Notes under the pieces: model-generated
Database searches by the model: none
Seen by the model: only the letters and a program-made list of their open reading frames with translations
Told to the model about the DNA's origin: nothing
NCBI GenBank assembly: GCA_002179805.1
Contig: NAVB01001110.1
Span: 1-12,206 of the forward strand
Length of the DNA: 12,206 bases
Reading direction: 5' to 3'
DNA from: Acanthamoeba lenticulata
Taxonomy: Eukaryota > Discosea > Longamoebia > Acanthamoebidae
Shown: positions 1 to 9,731 of the stretch, piece by piece
Position numbering within the stretch: position 1 is the stretch's first letter
Layout of the letters: each line of letters opens with the position of its first letter
Position numbers and translations under genes: made by a program

Positions 1-43
1 GTTTTGTTTTGTTTTGTTTTGTTTTGTTTTGTTTTGTTTTGTT
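1..43. repeat. (GTTTT)n pentanucleotide microsatellite at window edge
   Basis: Eight perfect GTTTT units plus GTT run from the first base. On the minus strand this is (AAAAC)n, downstream in the direction of the NUP205-like gene. A possible 3' splice site (TTTTAG, minus strand, positions 62-57) lies just before it, and the minus-strand reading after that site stays open through the repeat because AAAAC units contain no stop in any frame. It could be intronic or coding as Lys/Gln/Asn/Thr repeats; intronic is more likely. Confidence 0.9.
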
Positions 44-3000
44 GATTCAGCTGAAGCTAAAAGTAAATAGGACGAAGCAGGCAAAGGCCTGTATGAATTA
101 CCTTCAGCCTGCGGATCACTGCTGAGGATTCCGCTGGCCTCCAGATGGACCCACACCTGCCAAACCAGAAATGATGATTGTCAGTAGCTATGCGGCGTCT
201 TGTGCAACATCGAGGAGAGTCCATGCCTTCTCGGCGCCTACGGGCGAGCCAGCAAGAGCGGCGAGCGTGCTGTAGATCTTAGCCTTGAGGGTATGCGGAA
301 TGGGGCACACGACAAGCCTGAAGAGGTTGCCAATAGCGCTCCACTCGGCACTGTCAACCATCTTCCTGCAGGCGCCCTCGTTGCTTGCTGCCACCTGTGG
401 TTTACCATTAAAAATAATAATAATGAATAATAAATTGTGATCATAAGGCAATAAAGAGGTCTGTCTAGTGCGGCAGCTCGTCCTGCGAGACCGTACCTGT
501 TTGATCAGATTGAGGACGGCGATGAGGCCCTGCACGTCGTCTTCGCTCAGGATCTTGCTCGCGGCCCCGCGCACGTTGTACATCGAACGCTGGAAGACCG
601 AGATGCGGTTAGGCGCGACAACAACAACAGCAACAACAACAACAGCACGACGTACGTGGTAGTCCTCAGCGTAGTTCTGGAGCACCTTGAAGAAGTGCTC
701 CCAGCTCACGGGATGAGGGGCAGCATTTTGCAAGCTCGAGAACATCTGAGCAAACGCATGAACAAGAAGAGAGGACGGGAGAACACAACAATGTTGGTGA
801 GCAAAGGGAAAGCAGGGTCTCGCTGGCAGGGTGTCACGCACGTAGCCGGCGGGCACGTTGCCGGAAGACAGGGCAGCAAGCAGGTTGATGTAGTGCACAA
901 AGTACTGCGGCGTCCTAAACTCACCGGCGAAGCGCACAAAGTGGCCCAGCGACCGAGCGTAGGGCGTCCTGTGATACCAGAACTCCATGCAGAGTTGCTC
1001 TCGCCCCTATGATTTATGAAGTTCAGGCGACAAGTCACCATAAGAAAAAGAAGAAGAAGATCATTCAAAGGGAAACTGTACCTTGTAGAGGGCGGCAAAG
1101 AAGCGCATCAGGTCCTCAAAGTCAGGCCGAATCGAGCCTGCAAAGGCCGTTAGTTGATTTCTAGCACCCTGCACATCAATCTTGACCAACGTACCGGCCT
1201 GTCTGTTGAGCATGCGGTTGCGCAGCAGGATCTCCTCCTTCTCGCGCATGGTCTCAATCTGAGGAGAGAGAGGTCATGTGATAATCGATGTGAGCAGGCC
1301 GTACAGAATAACAAAAGGGCCTCAGCTGAGCACGAACCCGGTCTCGCAAGTTGGCGAGGACGCCCACCAACATGGTGTGGATGATCAGGACCATGTCGGG
1401 TTCCTCGACGTCGCTCTTGAAGACTTTGTCCTGAAGCACGCCCGCAAAGAAGGTGAAGCTCCCCTGAGAAGCGCCCACCCAAGAAACACATACATGACTG
1501 AGTCAGGCCTGCTGCATGGCGACGTCACCTACGCGCACTACTACGACTTCATGGACTGTCTCCGCTCACGCACCTGTCGCTTGGCCTTTCGCCAGGCCTC
1601 GCTTACCCGACGCTTGTTGGCCGCCTCAGACTCACCAGTTCGCTACACATATTACAAATAAAACAAAATGAGCAAAGCTTGCGGAGTGCCAAGAGCTTGC
1701 CAGCCACGCACCTGAATGTGGACAGTCAGGAACCAGGACCAGGCCAGTGCGAGCGCGCCCTGTGCGCCAGCTGTTATCCGCACCAAGCAACGCCAGCTGG
1801 TTAAGAAACTACTTCACCCATCAAGTCAAAGAGAAAGAAGCCCACCATTAGGCCAAGGCTGAGCGAGCTCTTGACTGAACTCGTCCATGCCACGCGCGCT
1901 CTTCTCGATGGCCAGCAGCTGATCCCGGGTTCTTGTTGGAGTAGCATCAGAGTCGACCTCCTGCTCCTCAAGAAGGCGGTCCAAGTCGAGACAGTTGATG
2001 ATGGTGACCAACAGCGTGTACATCATCTGGACACAGCAATATCGGGGTCAATGTTGAGTAGTCTCGCGAATGAGTGAGAGGATCCAGAACACGCACCTGG
2101 AAGACATCTGTGTCGGTTGTCTCGCGCCTGTAGACCTCGCTGACGGCCTTGTAGAGCTGCACCATGTCGAGCAGTTGCTTCGCCGGCACGTCTCTCTAGT
2201 GACCAGCAACAAGCAAGCAAGTTAGCAATGACGCCAGTGGTGCTTCCATGAGGTGAAGCACGGACGCACCTTGAAGAAGATGGCCAACAGGACCTTGGTC
2301 ATGGTCACGCACTCGTTGGTCTTGGCCTCGCGGATAATGCTGGCCCGTTCATGCGGGATATCCTTGGGAGTGGCACCGGGGTGAAGGTGCGGCAGAGTCT
2401 GCTGAATGAGGGCAATGAGGGTGCCCGGCAGCCCGCGCTCCAAGAGCTCGTCGGTGACGGCGATCACTTCCGAGAACACTTCATCGAGCATGGTGACGAT
2501 CAAGCGACCCTAAGGTAGAGCAAAGGTAAGAAGGGGAGTCTCAAGTCCGGATTCGGCCCGACTTTGAGGAGCTGGTATGGACCTTGAACAGCTTCAGCAG
2601 CGCCTCCAGGCGGAAGAAACGAAGCTTGAAGTAGATTTGCATGGCTACGGCAATCAGGACATCCTGTGGCGGCGCGGGCTGGCCCGTGAACTGCGCAGCA
2701 GGAAGAGGCGACGTCAGGTTCGCTTCGTGTATTGGTCAGACATAGAAGTGCAAGCGAACCTCTGCATAGGCAGATTTGAGGAGACGATAGCAAGCGTGCT
2801 CGTCGAGATTGAGCTCGTCGCTCAGCTTCACAATCTGCCAACGCACAAGGGTGCACTCAGTAGAGTAGAGAGCAAAGAAGGTCCCAGTCGCAAAGTGGGG
2901 CCATACCGATTCAACATCTCTCTTGTCGGGAAGGGCCAGCACCTCCCCATCAATGACGACTTGATTTTTTGTTGTGAGCACATGTCTGTGTGCAGAATTC

Positions 3001-3219
3001 TTCACCTGATCGGACCTCAATGAATTAATTTACGTCGGCAAATGTGTGCGGCAAGGAGAAGGGTACCCCTCCGTGGCTCTTGGCTGGGTCGGCCAGCTCA
3101 TCAAGATGGTTGTACAGCACGTCATGCAGGAGCCTCACCTCCTTGTGGGTGACTGGACGCCTGGTTGCTGCGTGGTCAATCACTTCACTGAGCAACGCAA
3201 ATTCGTCCTCCACGTCCAT
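1..3219 (-). CDS. NUP205: Nuclear pore inner-ring scaffold nucleoporin NUP205/Nup192, N-terminal part (partial)
   Basis: NUP205/Nup192 is a large alpha-helical solenoid of the inner ring of the nuclear pore complex. Exons on the minus strand: 3219-3067, 3005-2907, 2834-2760, 2690-2583, 2509-2270, 2195-2097, 2026-1846, 1770-1712, 1642-1574, 1463-1338, 1258-1195, 1137-1082, 1006-842, 745-656, 589-497, 394-about 209, 156-102; all phases agree. About 640 residues are visible, near one third of the roughly 2000 usual for the family. Key matches: KLSDELNLDEHACYRLL (residues 87-103), like the LSDEL-type segment of plant and animal NUP205; PVSWEHFF (510-517), identical to a stretch of human NUP205; and a following ACRKMVDSAEW...CPIPHTLKAKIYSTLAAL stretch (about 568-607) that aligns with the same region. 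Start chosen at ATG 3219 (MDVEDEF), the only start that joins in phase to exon 2. Uncertain point: the donor of exon 16 (after 209 or after 242). The gene continues past the left edge. Confidence 0.93.
615..646. repeat. CAA/CAG-type trinucleotide repeat inside a NUP205 intron
   Basis: A run of ACA/CAA triplets with two CAG interruptions lies in the minus-strand intron 655-590, where it reads as GTT/GCT repeats. It would encode poly-valine/alanine if the intron were retained, since that intron is 66 nt long and has no in-frame stop. The intronic position follows from the neighbouring exons aligning with NUP205 on both sides with nothing corresponding to the repeat. Confidence 0.8.
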
Positions 3220-3426
3220 AGTGAAAACACTGATCACTGGCACGCAGCAGGGGAGATCGCTAATGGCAATGAAATCGCCTCCCGGCAAAAAAGGCGCCAA
3301 ACACAGAGGAAGAAATCCGCCAGAAAATGTTTTCGTTGGCCCTGCATGGCCAGTCGATGCGCAAGCGCAGATGAAAAGCAACGTCTGCTCCCACCGCGAG
3401 CCTCTCCACTTCCGTGTTATCACAGC
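3220..3426. promoter_or_regulatory. Divergent promoter region between NUP205 and the FEX fluoride exporter
   Basis: Only 207 nt separate the two start codons, which point away from each other, so both 5' UTRs and core promoters must lie here or overlap the neighbouring exons. I see no clear TATA box. The plus-strand FEX frame is open upstream through this whole interval, with another in-frame ATG at 3346 that would add 27 residues. The later ATG at 3427 is preferred because the added stretch is Cys/Arg-rich and looks like nothing in the family. Confidence 0.6.
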
Positions 3427-4903
3427 ATGTCCAACCAATCGCCTCAAGAACGAGCAGCAAAGGCCGAACCCCAAATCTCTTCTCCAACTCCACGCGCGGC
3501 GCCTACCACGCTGCGTTCCATCAAACCTCTGCCCCCGCTGGGCGAAAGCTTGCGCATAGTACCTTTCTTGGGCCTGTGCGCGATGGCCGGCGTACTCACG
3601 CGAATTGGACTCGATGAACTCTTTGGGACTGTGCTGAGTGTCACCTCAACCGACACTCAAACCTTTCCCGACTGGTTCCCCAATGCATGGGGCAGCTTCG
3701 TCATGGGCTTCCTCGTTCCGCAGCGCCAGTCGTCGCTGTTTGCCAGGTACACGAGAAGAGCGAAGAACCTCGCTTATTGAAACGCTCATCATGGTCTATT
3801 CTTGTCTGGTCCAAGCCGTGCGTGGATCTATGTTGGTCTGACCACTGGCTATTGCGGCTGCACCACCACCTTCTCCTCGTGGAACCAAGATGCGGCGGCG
3901 ATGGTCGTTCGCACTGCTCATGTACCACCTCCCCCGCTTCCCGCCAGAGGGCCAGCAACCTCCAGTGCTGACCGGCCTTTGGACGTGAAAAGGTGACGAC
4001 ATACTTGCTCATTCTATTCGAGGGCATCGCAGCCCCACTCTTGTGCTTCATTATCGGTACTGAACTCCTCTCCTCTGTATATCTTGTGGGTGGAGAGTTG
4101 ATCTTATTCTGCTCAACCTTGTGCATCACGCAGGGCGACACGTGCATGATCTCGTGGTGCTCATCACAACCAAGTTGCAATCGTGGATGAAGCGGCGGCG
4201 AAAAGGCGTGCCAAGCGAGAAGAATCGAGGTGACGCTGAGCCTTCTCAAGACGATTTCGAACTTATGGGAGTTGCTCGCAGTGAACCCGACAGCGAAGAG
4301 GAACAAGTGAGAAGGGGCCATCCGGAGCCTCCGCAAGCAACACCCTCCTACTGGCACACCACACCAGCAGACCTGTTTTGTTGCGCCGTGATATGTGCTG
4401 GTTTCTTGCTTTGTTGGCTGGGGTGGTTGCTACTGGAGAGGTATGGCGGAGTGAGCAACCGCTACATCTGGACCGCTTGCCTGTTTGCTCCTTTCGGTAC
4501 CGAAGTCTCCCTCCGCCCAGCGTGTGGTGTGGGTGAGGACTCATCCAGTCCTGCGGGATCAGGCGCCTTGCTGCGCTATGTGCCGTCTCGCTACAACGCG
4601 TGGCGAAGATGCGCCCACTTCCCGTTCTTCACGTTCGCTGTCAACGTCGTGGGCTCCATCGGCCTAGCCGTGACGACCATCAGCATTGCGGCGCGGAGCT
4701 ACAATGTCGATGCCGACCTCGCGGGCTACGTGCTGCGTGGGCTCTCAGTGGGCTTCTTCGGCTCGCTAACAACTGTATCAACCTTTATTGGGGAGCTCTA
4801 CGCGCTGCCCTCAGTACCCTACGCCTACATCTACGCCATCGCTTCAGTGGGCACGACGCAAGCTGCCCTTCTTCTCATCAACGGCCTCTACCAGTGGCTG
4901 TGA
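3427..4903 (+). CDS. FEX: Two-domain fluoride channel/exporter, FEX (eukaryotic CrcB/Fluc family)
   Basis: FEX proteins export fluoride across the plasma membrane; each is two fused, oppositely oriented Fluc domains joined by one transmembrane linker helix. Exons: 3427-3746, 3816-3921, 3993-4056, 4134-4496, 4563-4903; the total of 1194 nt gives 397 residues and a TGA stop. Domain 1: GVLTR (55-59), FPNAWGSFVMGF with pore Asn86, GLTTGYCGCTTTFSSWN (114-130), then VTTYLLILFEG and the GRHV turn at 164-167. A charged cytoplasmic segment (about 181-235) and a linker helix (about 240-263) follow. Domain 2: APFGALLRY (282-290), FAVNVVGS with Asn312, GFFGSLTTVSTF (348-359). The Phe-box motif is split: TTFSSW in domain 1, TTVSTF in domain 2. 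The last intron (4497-4562) is 66 nt without an in-frame stop. Spliceosomal introns rule out bacterial contamination despite the CrcB relationship. The length is usual for FEX. Confidence 0.94.
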
Positions 4904-5110
4904 TGGTAATAATATGAACGCTTAAACCAAAGATACAGAACTTCACCTGCATACTACGGCTCCCTAGAAGGACTGAAGAGCAGACGTTCGACCTGGAGCC
5001 TCACCGCAAGAGATGGTCGAGGAGTTGCACACGTTCCGCGTAGCGGGAAGTCGACATAATGTAAAACACAAAGCTTTAGTCGCTTATTTCTCAATTCATT
5101 CAGATCGAAG
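4904..5110. promoter_or_regulatory. Short intergenic region: FEX 3' end and TEX10/Ipi1 5' region
   Basis: This 207-nt gap must hold the FEX 3' UTR and polyadenylation site and the promoter and 5' UTR of the next gene. No perfect AATAAA is seen. The segment from about 5055 to 5110 is AT-rich, and TTCATTCAG just before the ATG (ending at 5103) could be a 3' splice site for a 5' UTR intron. No ORF here looks coding. Confidence 0.5.
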
Positions 5111-8100
5111 ATGCCGAAGGGCCACAAACGAAAGAGGGTGGCAACACCCAAGCCGACGAAAGATTTTGTTGTTCGTTCCCCTCTCACCCTTTTTGTCAAC
5201 GAATTACTGCCATCATCTGCAAGATTAGAATCGCGATTTATGATGCTCACGATTACTGAATCGGACAGAAACAAAAAGGCAAGTTGGGCAAGAAGCCTAA
5301 ACCCTCTGCCAGCCACACCGTCACCGATTTTCGTGCCAAGTCCATCGTCCTGCCGGACCAAAGCATTCTTCAGGACAAGGTAGAGATTCTTCCTCGCCTC
5401 ACAGCAGTTAGGTGGTGGCACTCACCCTGGCTTTTATCGACCAGGGAGCTGTGGTGAACAAGCGCAACTTGTCTCTTCAAGACTTGTTGTCTCAGTGTGC
5501 TCACTACAATGCCAACGTGCGCAAAGGTACTACTGCCGTCATGGGTCTAGTATGGCGCTGCGTAGTTAACAACTTGTGCTTATCAGAGGCTGTGATCGGC
5601 ATCAAGGACCTCTTCACGCTCCATCCTCAAACCCTTTGCTCGTCACTAGCACCGCTCTTCGACAAGGTGTTCGACCTCATCAGCGACGAAGACCTCTACG
5701 TGCGCCAGGCGATCCGCACGCTCTTCGAGTTCTTGCTCCCGCTGATCCCTGCGGTATGTTGGCTCAACTCTCGCGATTCTCTGACGCATCTTTCCTGCAA
5801 CTTCTCACGTCCTCGTTTCTTTCCCTCAGCGTTTGATGCAGCCTCACATGAAGCTTTTTGTCATCTATCTTATCAACGGGTACGCAACCTGACAGGCTTC
5901 GGACCAAGTTGTGTGTGCCTCCTTCTCATGTTGACGATGCGGAAAACACTTAGCATGACGAACATCAATCTTGACGTTCGCTTGTCGGCCCTGGAGCTAA
6001 TCAAGTTGGTCATTGTCCACCTGCCCGAGTTTCTGCCTACATTCTACCTAGAGGTACTTCAACACTGTCACCAAGAGCCTCAACTCGGCTACTCACGATT
6101 TCTCTTCATAGTTGCTTCCCAACTTCCTCGACCTCCTCGCCTCTGTCGGTTTTGGTGCACGAAGCAGTACACTGCCCAAGGATACCTCCAAGAAGACGGG
6201 CTTCCAGAAGCACCTCCCTATCCTCAAAAGGTGCGCGAGACCATCGCTGCTGACGCCCAGCCAGCGCTTCTGACCTCATCTCACTTTGTGTCCTCGTGGC
6301 TATGGTTGTGCTCGGGCATGGACAGCCTCTACCACCTCCTCAAGTCGGTCCACACCTTCCGATCGGCCCAAGCAGCGGAGAACAAGTCCACAACGACGGG
6401 CTCGACGCCCGCCTTCACCTGGGACTGGGAACAGTACAAGAACCGATGGCCACAGGCGGTACGCATTCTTCAAAACCCTCTCTCCTCGAGATTAGTCAGG
6501 TTCAAATCATTTTTTGTTGTCTCTCCACATACAGCCCGCACGCTTCTTCATGGTCAAGTCCTCCCCGGTGAACGACAGCCCGCTGCCGAAGCAAGACGTC
6601 AGTTCGACGTCTGCGGAGAGTGACGTGTTGACGGACTTTTCGAAGAAGCTCATCCCGGCCCTGCTCAAGCGGTGGCTCGAGTGTTCGCCCTCGGACCCGT
6701 TCACCTCTGCGTCGAACCTTGAGAGGTGCGCTAACCACAATGATCGACTATTGTGACCAACAACTCACGCGTGTGATTTGATTGCAGCATGGCCTTGGTG
6801 CTTGACATCATCCACATGTTGTTCGTCCTCCACGACAAGGCCAGCCAGCCACATGACGATGTGGAGGGCGCGCAGCCAAAGTCCTCTGAGTCAAGCGTCA
6901 TCTTTCGCGAGTTCCTCGCCGACTTCCGTAAATACCTGATGCCTCACTTCCCTATCAGCGAGCCCATCGGCAAGGCGCTCGAGGACAAGAAATCGAAGGA
7001 GGGCGCCCATGTACGCCTGACGGTCAGCCGCCTCAACTCCACTCTGTGCGCCATCATGGCCCACTTCGTCAAGCCCATCTCCATGGACGATCTCGAACGA
7101 GACGACGATGACGATGACAAGCAAGAGCCCTCCGCGCCAGCCCCCGCGGCTGTCGTGCTGCCGGCCTTCTTGCGCAAGCGAGACGCGCAGCCCAGCGATG
7201 CGACCGACAACCTCATGGAGGGCATCGCCGAGTCGAATCGGCCGGACAAGTGGATGACCCTCATCTACCGCCACGTAGTGAAGAAGCTGCAGGACAAGGA
7301 GACCGCCGCCAACAAGGTTCGTCCCCACGTCTCGGCGCCGTCCTTTGCCCTCCCGCTAATCGGCACCACCACTACAGAGCATGGTACAGGAGGTGTCGCT
7401 TTTGCTGCCTGTCGTGCAGAAGCTGCTGCCGGCCTTGCCCAGCCCGCTGCAGGACCAGCTCATGCAGGTGCATCATCAGTCCTCAGCTCTCTTGCGTTTG
7501 CCTTTTGTAGTTTACGTTCTGAGTTTGACCCTGTCGGGGCGGCGGGACAGGCCTTCCACGAGTTCTACATGTCGTGTCACATCATGTCGCAAGCCAAGCG
7601 AAAGTGTATCAAGTGGATTGTGACGCTGCTCACCACGCCCGCCCATACGCGCGGCGGCTGGTCGCCCAACGCGGCGATGACTCAGCAGTGGATCTTCTCC
7701 TTCCCGCAGATCTTGTGGAAGCTCCAGGACAAGAATGCAGCCACCACCCAGGTGACCTCTCCTTCTCCTGGGTTGGCCGCACGCTAACGTCATGATACTG
7801 ACACACGTTGCAAAACAGCTTATCCTCTCCACGCTCGTAAGTCTCATCAACCGTAAGCAACACTCATCGGACGTCCTTCGCACGGTACGTCAGCTGCGTA
7901 TAGACCACGCTCTTCCTCCAACGCTTTGCATCGCCATTGCTCACGTGACATTGCCTTGGCCTACAGAGCTTGCAGTCGCTCAAGGACCACCTGGTGCCAT
8001 TCTTCTTCACGCAGGTCACCGCCACCAAGACTCGCAAGGGTACCCGACGCCACGTTTTTAGCTCTTCTCAATATACGTGGGCCTGATGTTGTTTGTGCTG

Positions 8101-9731
8101 CGCAGCGATGAATGTGTACGGCCCATTCGTGTTGCTGCCCGAGGAGTACCAGCGGTTGGCGCTGCAGTTGGTCTATGCCTTTGACTCGCTCCCAACCAAG
8201 CTCCTCAAGGCCCTTACAGCTTGCTGTACGTCACTGTTTCTTCTTGCTGTTGTTTGTTTGGTCATTTGATGTCTAATCTACATGCGTACCAGCGCGCAAG
8301 CTGAGCATGCCTGTGCTGCGCTACATGACGGAGATCCTGTACCACGCGTACATCAAGGTACATGCAACTCTTCTAACACCACTTAAGCTCACACGTAAGT
8401 TTCCTGAACTCACATACGTGCGGCCATGCAGGGGTCCTTGCCCTTGTTCGAGCTGTCCTCGACGTTGCTGTCGCTCCTGGTTGCGAACTCGACCAACCGC
8501 AAGCACAATGACTCGAATGACGAAGATGAGAGCGACGACGAGGACGATGATGACGATGACGTGGTAGAAGAACCGCAGCAACAACAGCGGAAGAAATCAC
8601 GGACTGCTACGCCGCAACACGGCGGCCGATCGCGAAGCCGTCCATCAGCCCAGGCGGCCGGCGAGCAGGACAAGAACAAGACGCAGCAGGCGCAGTCGAC
8701 AACAAAGACACAAGATAAGGGCAAGGACAAGGCGTCCGAAGTGATGGTCCTGGACGACGAGGACCAAGGTGAAGATAACGGCGACAACAACACGACCAAG
8801 GCGATTGACGAGAAAAAGTCTCGGGCACGAGCTGAGCGCGCAAGAGCCGAGCGACGTGAGGTGGCCGAGATTATCGTAGCCAACGTGCGCCTCTGGGGCG
8901 TCGAGGTCGCCTTGGAGTCCATGCAGGCCATGCTCGTTCTACTGTTGGTTCGTTTTCTTCTTCTCCGTCTTGCGCGCCGTCTACGCCGCTGCGGCGCCTG
9001 ACCTTGAGGGCGTGATGAAACAGACGACAGTCGCCGCAGAGGAGGAGACCAAGGAGACCCTGTTGCTCTTCCTCAGCCTCTGTGCGCGCACGAGGCGAGC
9101 GTCGTTGGCCGAGGCCTCGACCAGCAGCGCGCCGGTCGCCACGGGCCTGCCGCCAGCGCTGGCCGCGGTGATGCCGCAGGCCATCTTCCACCAACTTACG
9201 GCTGACGGCCAGGCCAGCAGTCCAGGCGGCGGCGTGGCCGGGAGATATGACGTGGTGCGCGACATCCTCGCCGCCGACATCAGCGTCCTTGCCGCCTATT
9301 TGGCCTTCCTCCAAGAGCAGATCGAAGGTACGCAACCCCATCCGCCCTGGATCACGCAACGCAAGGCTGTGGCTGTGGCTGAGCGGGGGATGTGCAACAG
9401 GCAAGCGCGAGCAGGTGCTCCACCTGGTCCTCGGCCTCGTCCTCGAGACTCGCCTCCAGCCCTTGTTTGTCGACGGCCGCGTCCGCGACCGACTCGAGTC
9501 GCTCGCTGCTGCGCTCCTGGTGCGTGGACTTTTTATTTTTCATTTTTATTTATTGTTTATTTGTTGGCCATTTCCTCCCGAGCGAATCAGCGCCTCATCT
9601 GCGTGGACCGCCATGTCTGTCCGACACACACACACACACACGTACCCCAGGTATCCGGAGGAGATGGCCTCACACCGACGCAACACAAGCTGCAAGTGGA
9701 AATGCAGCTGCTCTACGGTGGCGTCCTGTAG
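5111..9731 (+). CDS. TEX10: TEX10/Ipi1 homologue, Rix1-complex ribosome maturation factor
   Basis: Ipi1 (yeast) and TEX10 (animals) belong to the Rix1/PELP1 complex that helps mature pre-60S ribosomes in the nucleus. Exons: 5111-5167, 5269-5379, 5445-5526, 5587-5753, 5830-5879, 5954-6053, 6112-6230, 6326-6458, 6535-6725, 6788-7316, 7378-7467, 7551-7751, 7819-7884, 7967-8039, 8106-8225, 8293-8357, 8432-8947, 9024-9327, 9401-9519, 9651-9731; total 3174 nt, 1057 residues plus TAG. The basic start MPKGHKRKR with KDF then KLGKK, the SIVLPDQ stretch, LSLQDLLSQCAHYNANVR (about 64-81) and GIKDLFTLHP match the diagnostic Ipi1/TEX10 N-terminus. HEAT-like helices follow, and LLPEEYQRLALQLVYAFDSLP (about 665-685) matches the TEX10 C-terminal half. 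It is somewhat longer than human TEX10 (about 930) because of acidic inserts at 437-447 and about 740-870. Weakest joins: the GTTGTT donor of intron 1 and intron 8948-9023. Confidence 0.9.
8492..8860 (+). other. Acidic and charged disordered insert in the TEX10/Ipi1 homologue
   Basis: Within exon 17 the protein turns from helical repeat to low complexity: a run of about 18 mostly Asp/Glu residues (about 747-764), then a Q-rich patch, a basic Arg/Ser/Lys patch (KKSRTATP, RSRSR), a Lys/Gln/Asp-rich stretch and finally an RARAERARAERRE charged helix. It stays in frame from family-like sequence on one side to VRLWGVEVALESMQAML on the other, so it is taken as coding. Animal TEX10 does not have a matching insert as far as I recall. 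Such tracts are common in nucleolar proteins. Confidence 0.75.
9622..9641. repeat. (CA)n microsatellite in last intron of TEX10 homologue
   Basis: About nine CA units sit just before the 3' splice site CCCCAG at 9650. The intron (9520-9650, 131 nt) is the longest identified in this window and also holds a T-rich tract at about 9529-9565. Confidence 0.9.

Noticed and set aside
3006..3033. A 28-nt intron between NUP205 exons 1 and 2 (donor GTAAAT at 3033)
   Set aside because: It is far shorter than every other intron here. The donor GTACCC at 3066 uses the same acceptor, gives a 61-nt intron and keeps the phase.
3046..3426. An N-terminal extension of FEX from upstream in-frame ATGs
   Set aside because: The extension overlaps the antisense NUP205 first exon and has no resemblance to FEX; it is an open frame by chance. 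The ATG at 3346 remains a weak alternative.
3427..4903. Bacterial contamination or recent transfer of a crcB gene
   Set aside because: The gene has four spliceosomal introns and the fused two-domain layout with linker helix typical of eukaryotic FEX.
5412..6623. A 403-codon open frame as a stand-alone gene
   Set aside because: It contains TEX10 exons in frame but also several introns with clear GT...AG ends; the family alignment is continuous only after splicing.
8410..8931. A minus-strand Ser-rich open frame opposite the acidic exon
   Set aside because: It is the mirror of Asp/Glu-rich codons on the plus strand, which read as Ser/Val repeats on the other strand.
8971..9404. Long minus-strand open frames opposite TEX10 exon 18
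   Set aside because: GC-rich exons leave few stops on the other strand; no family resemblance or splice signals support them.
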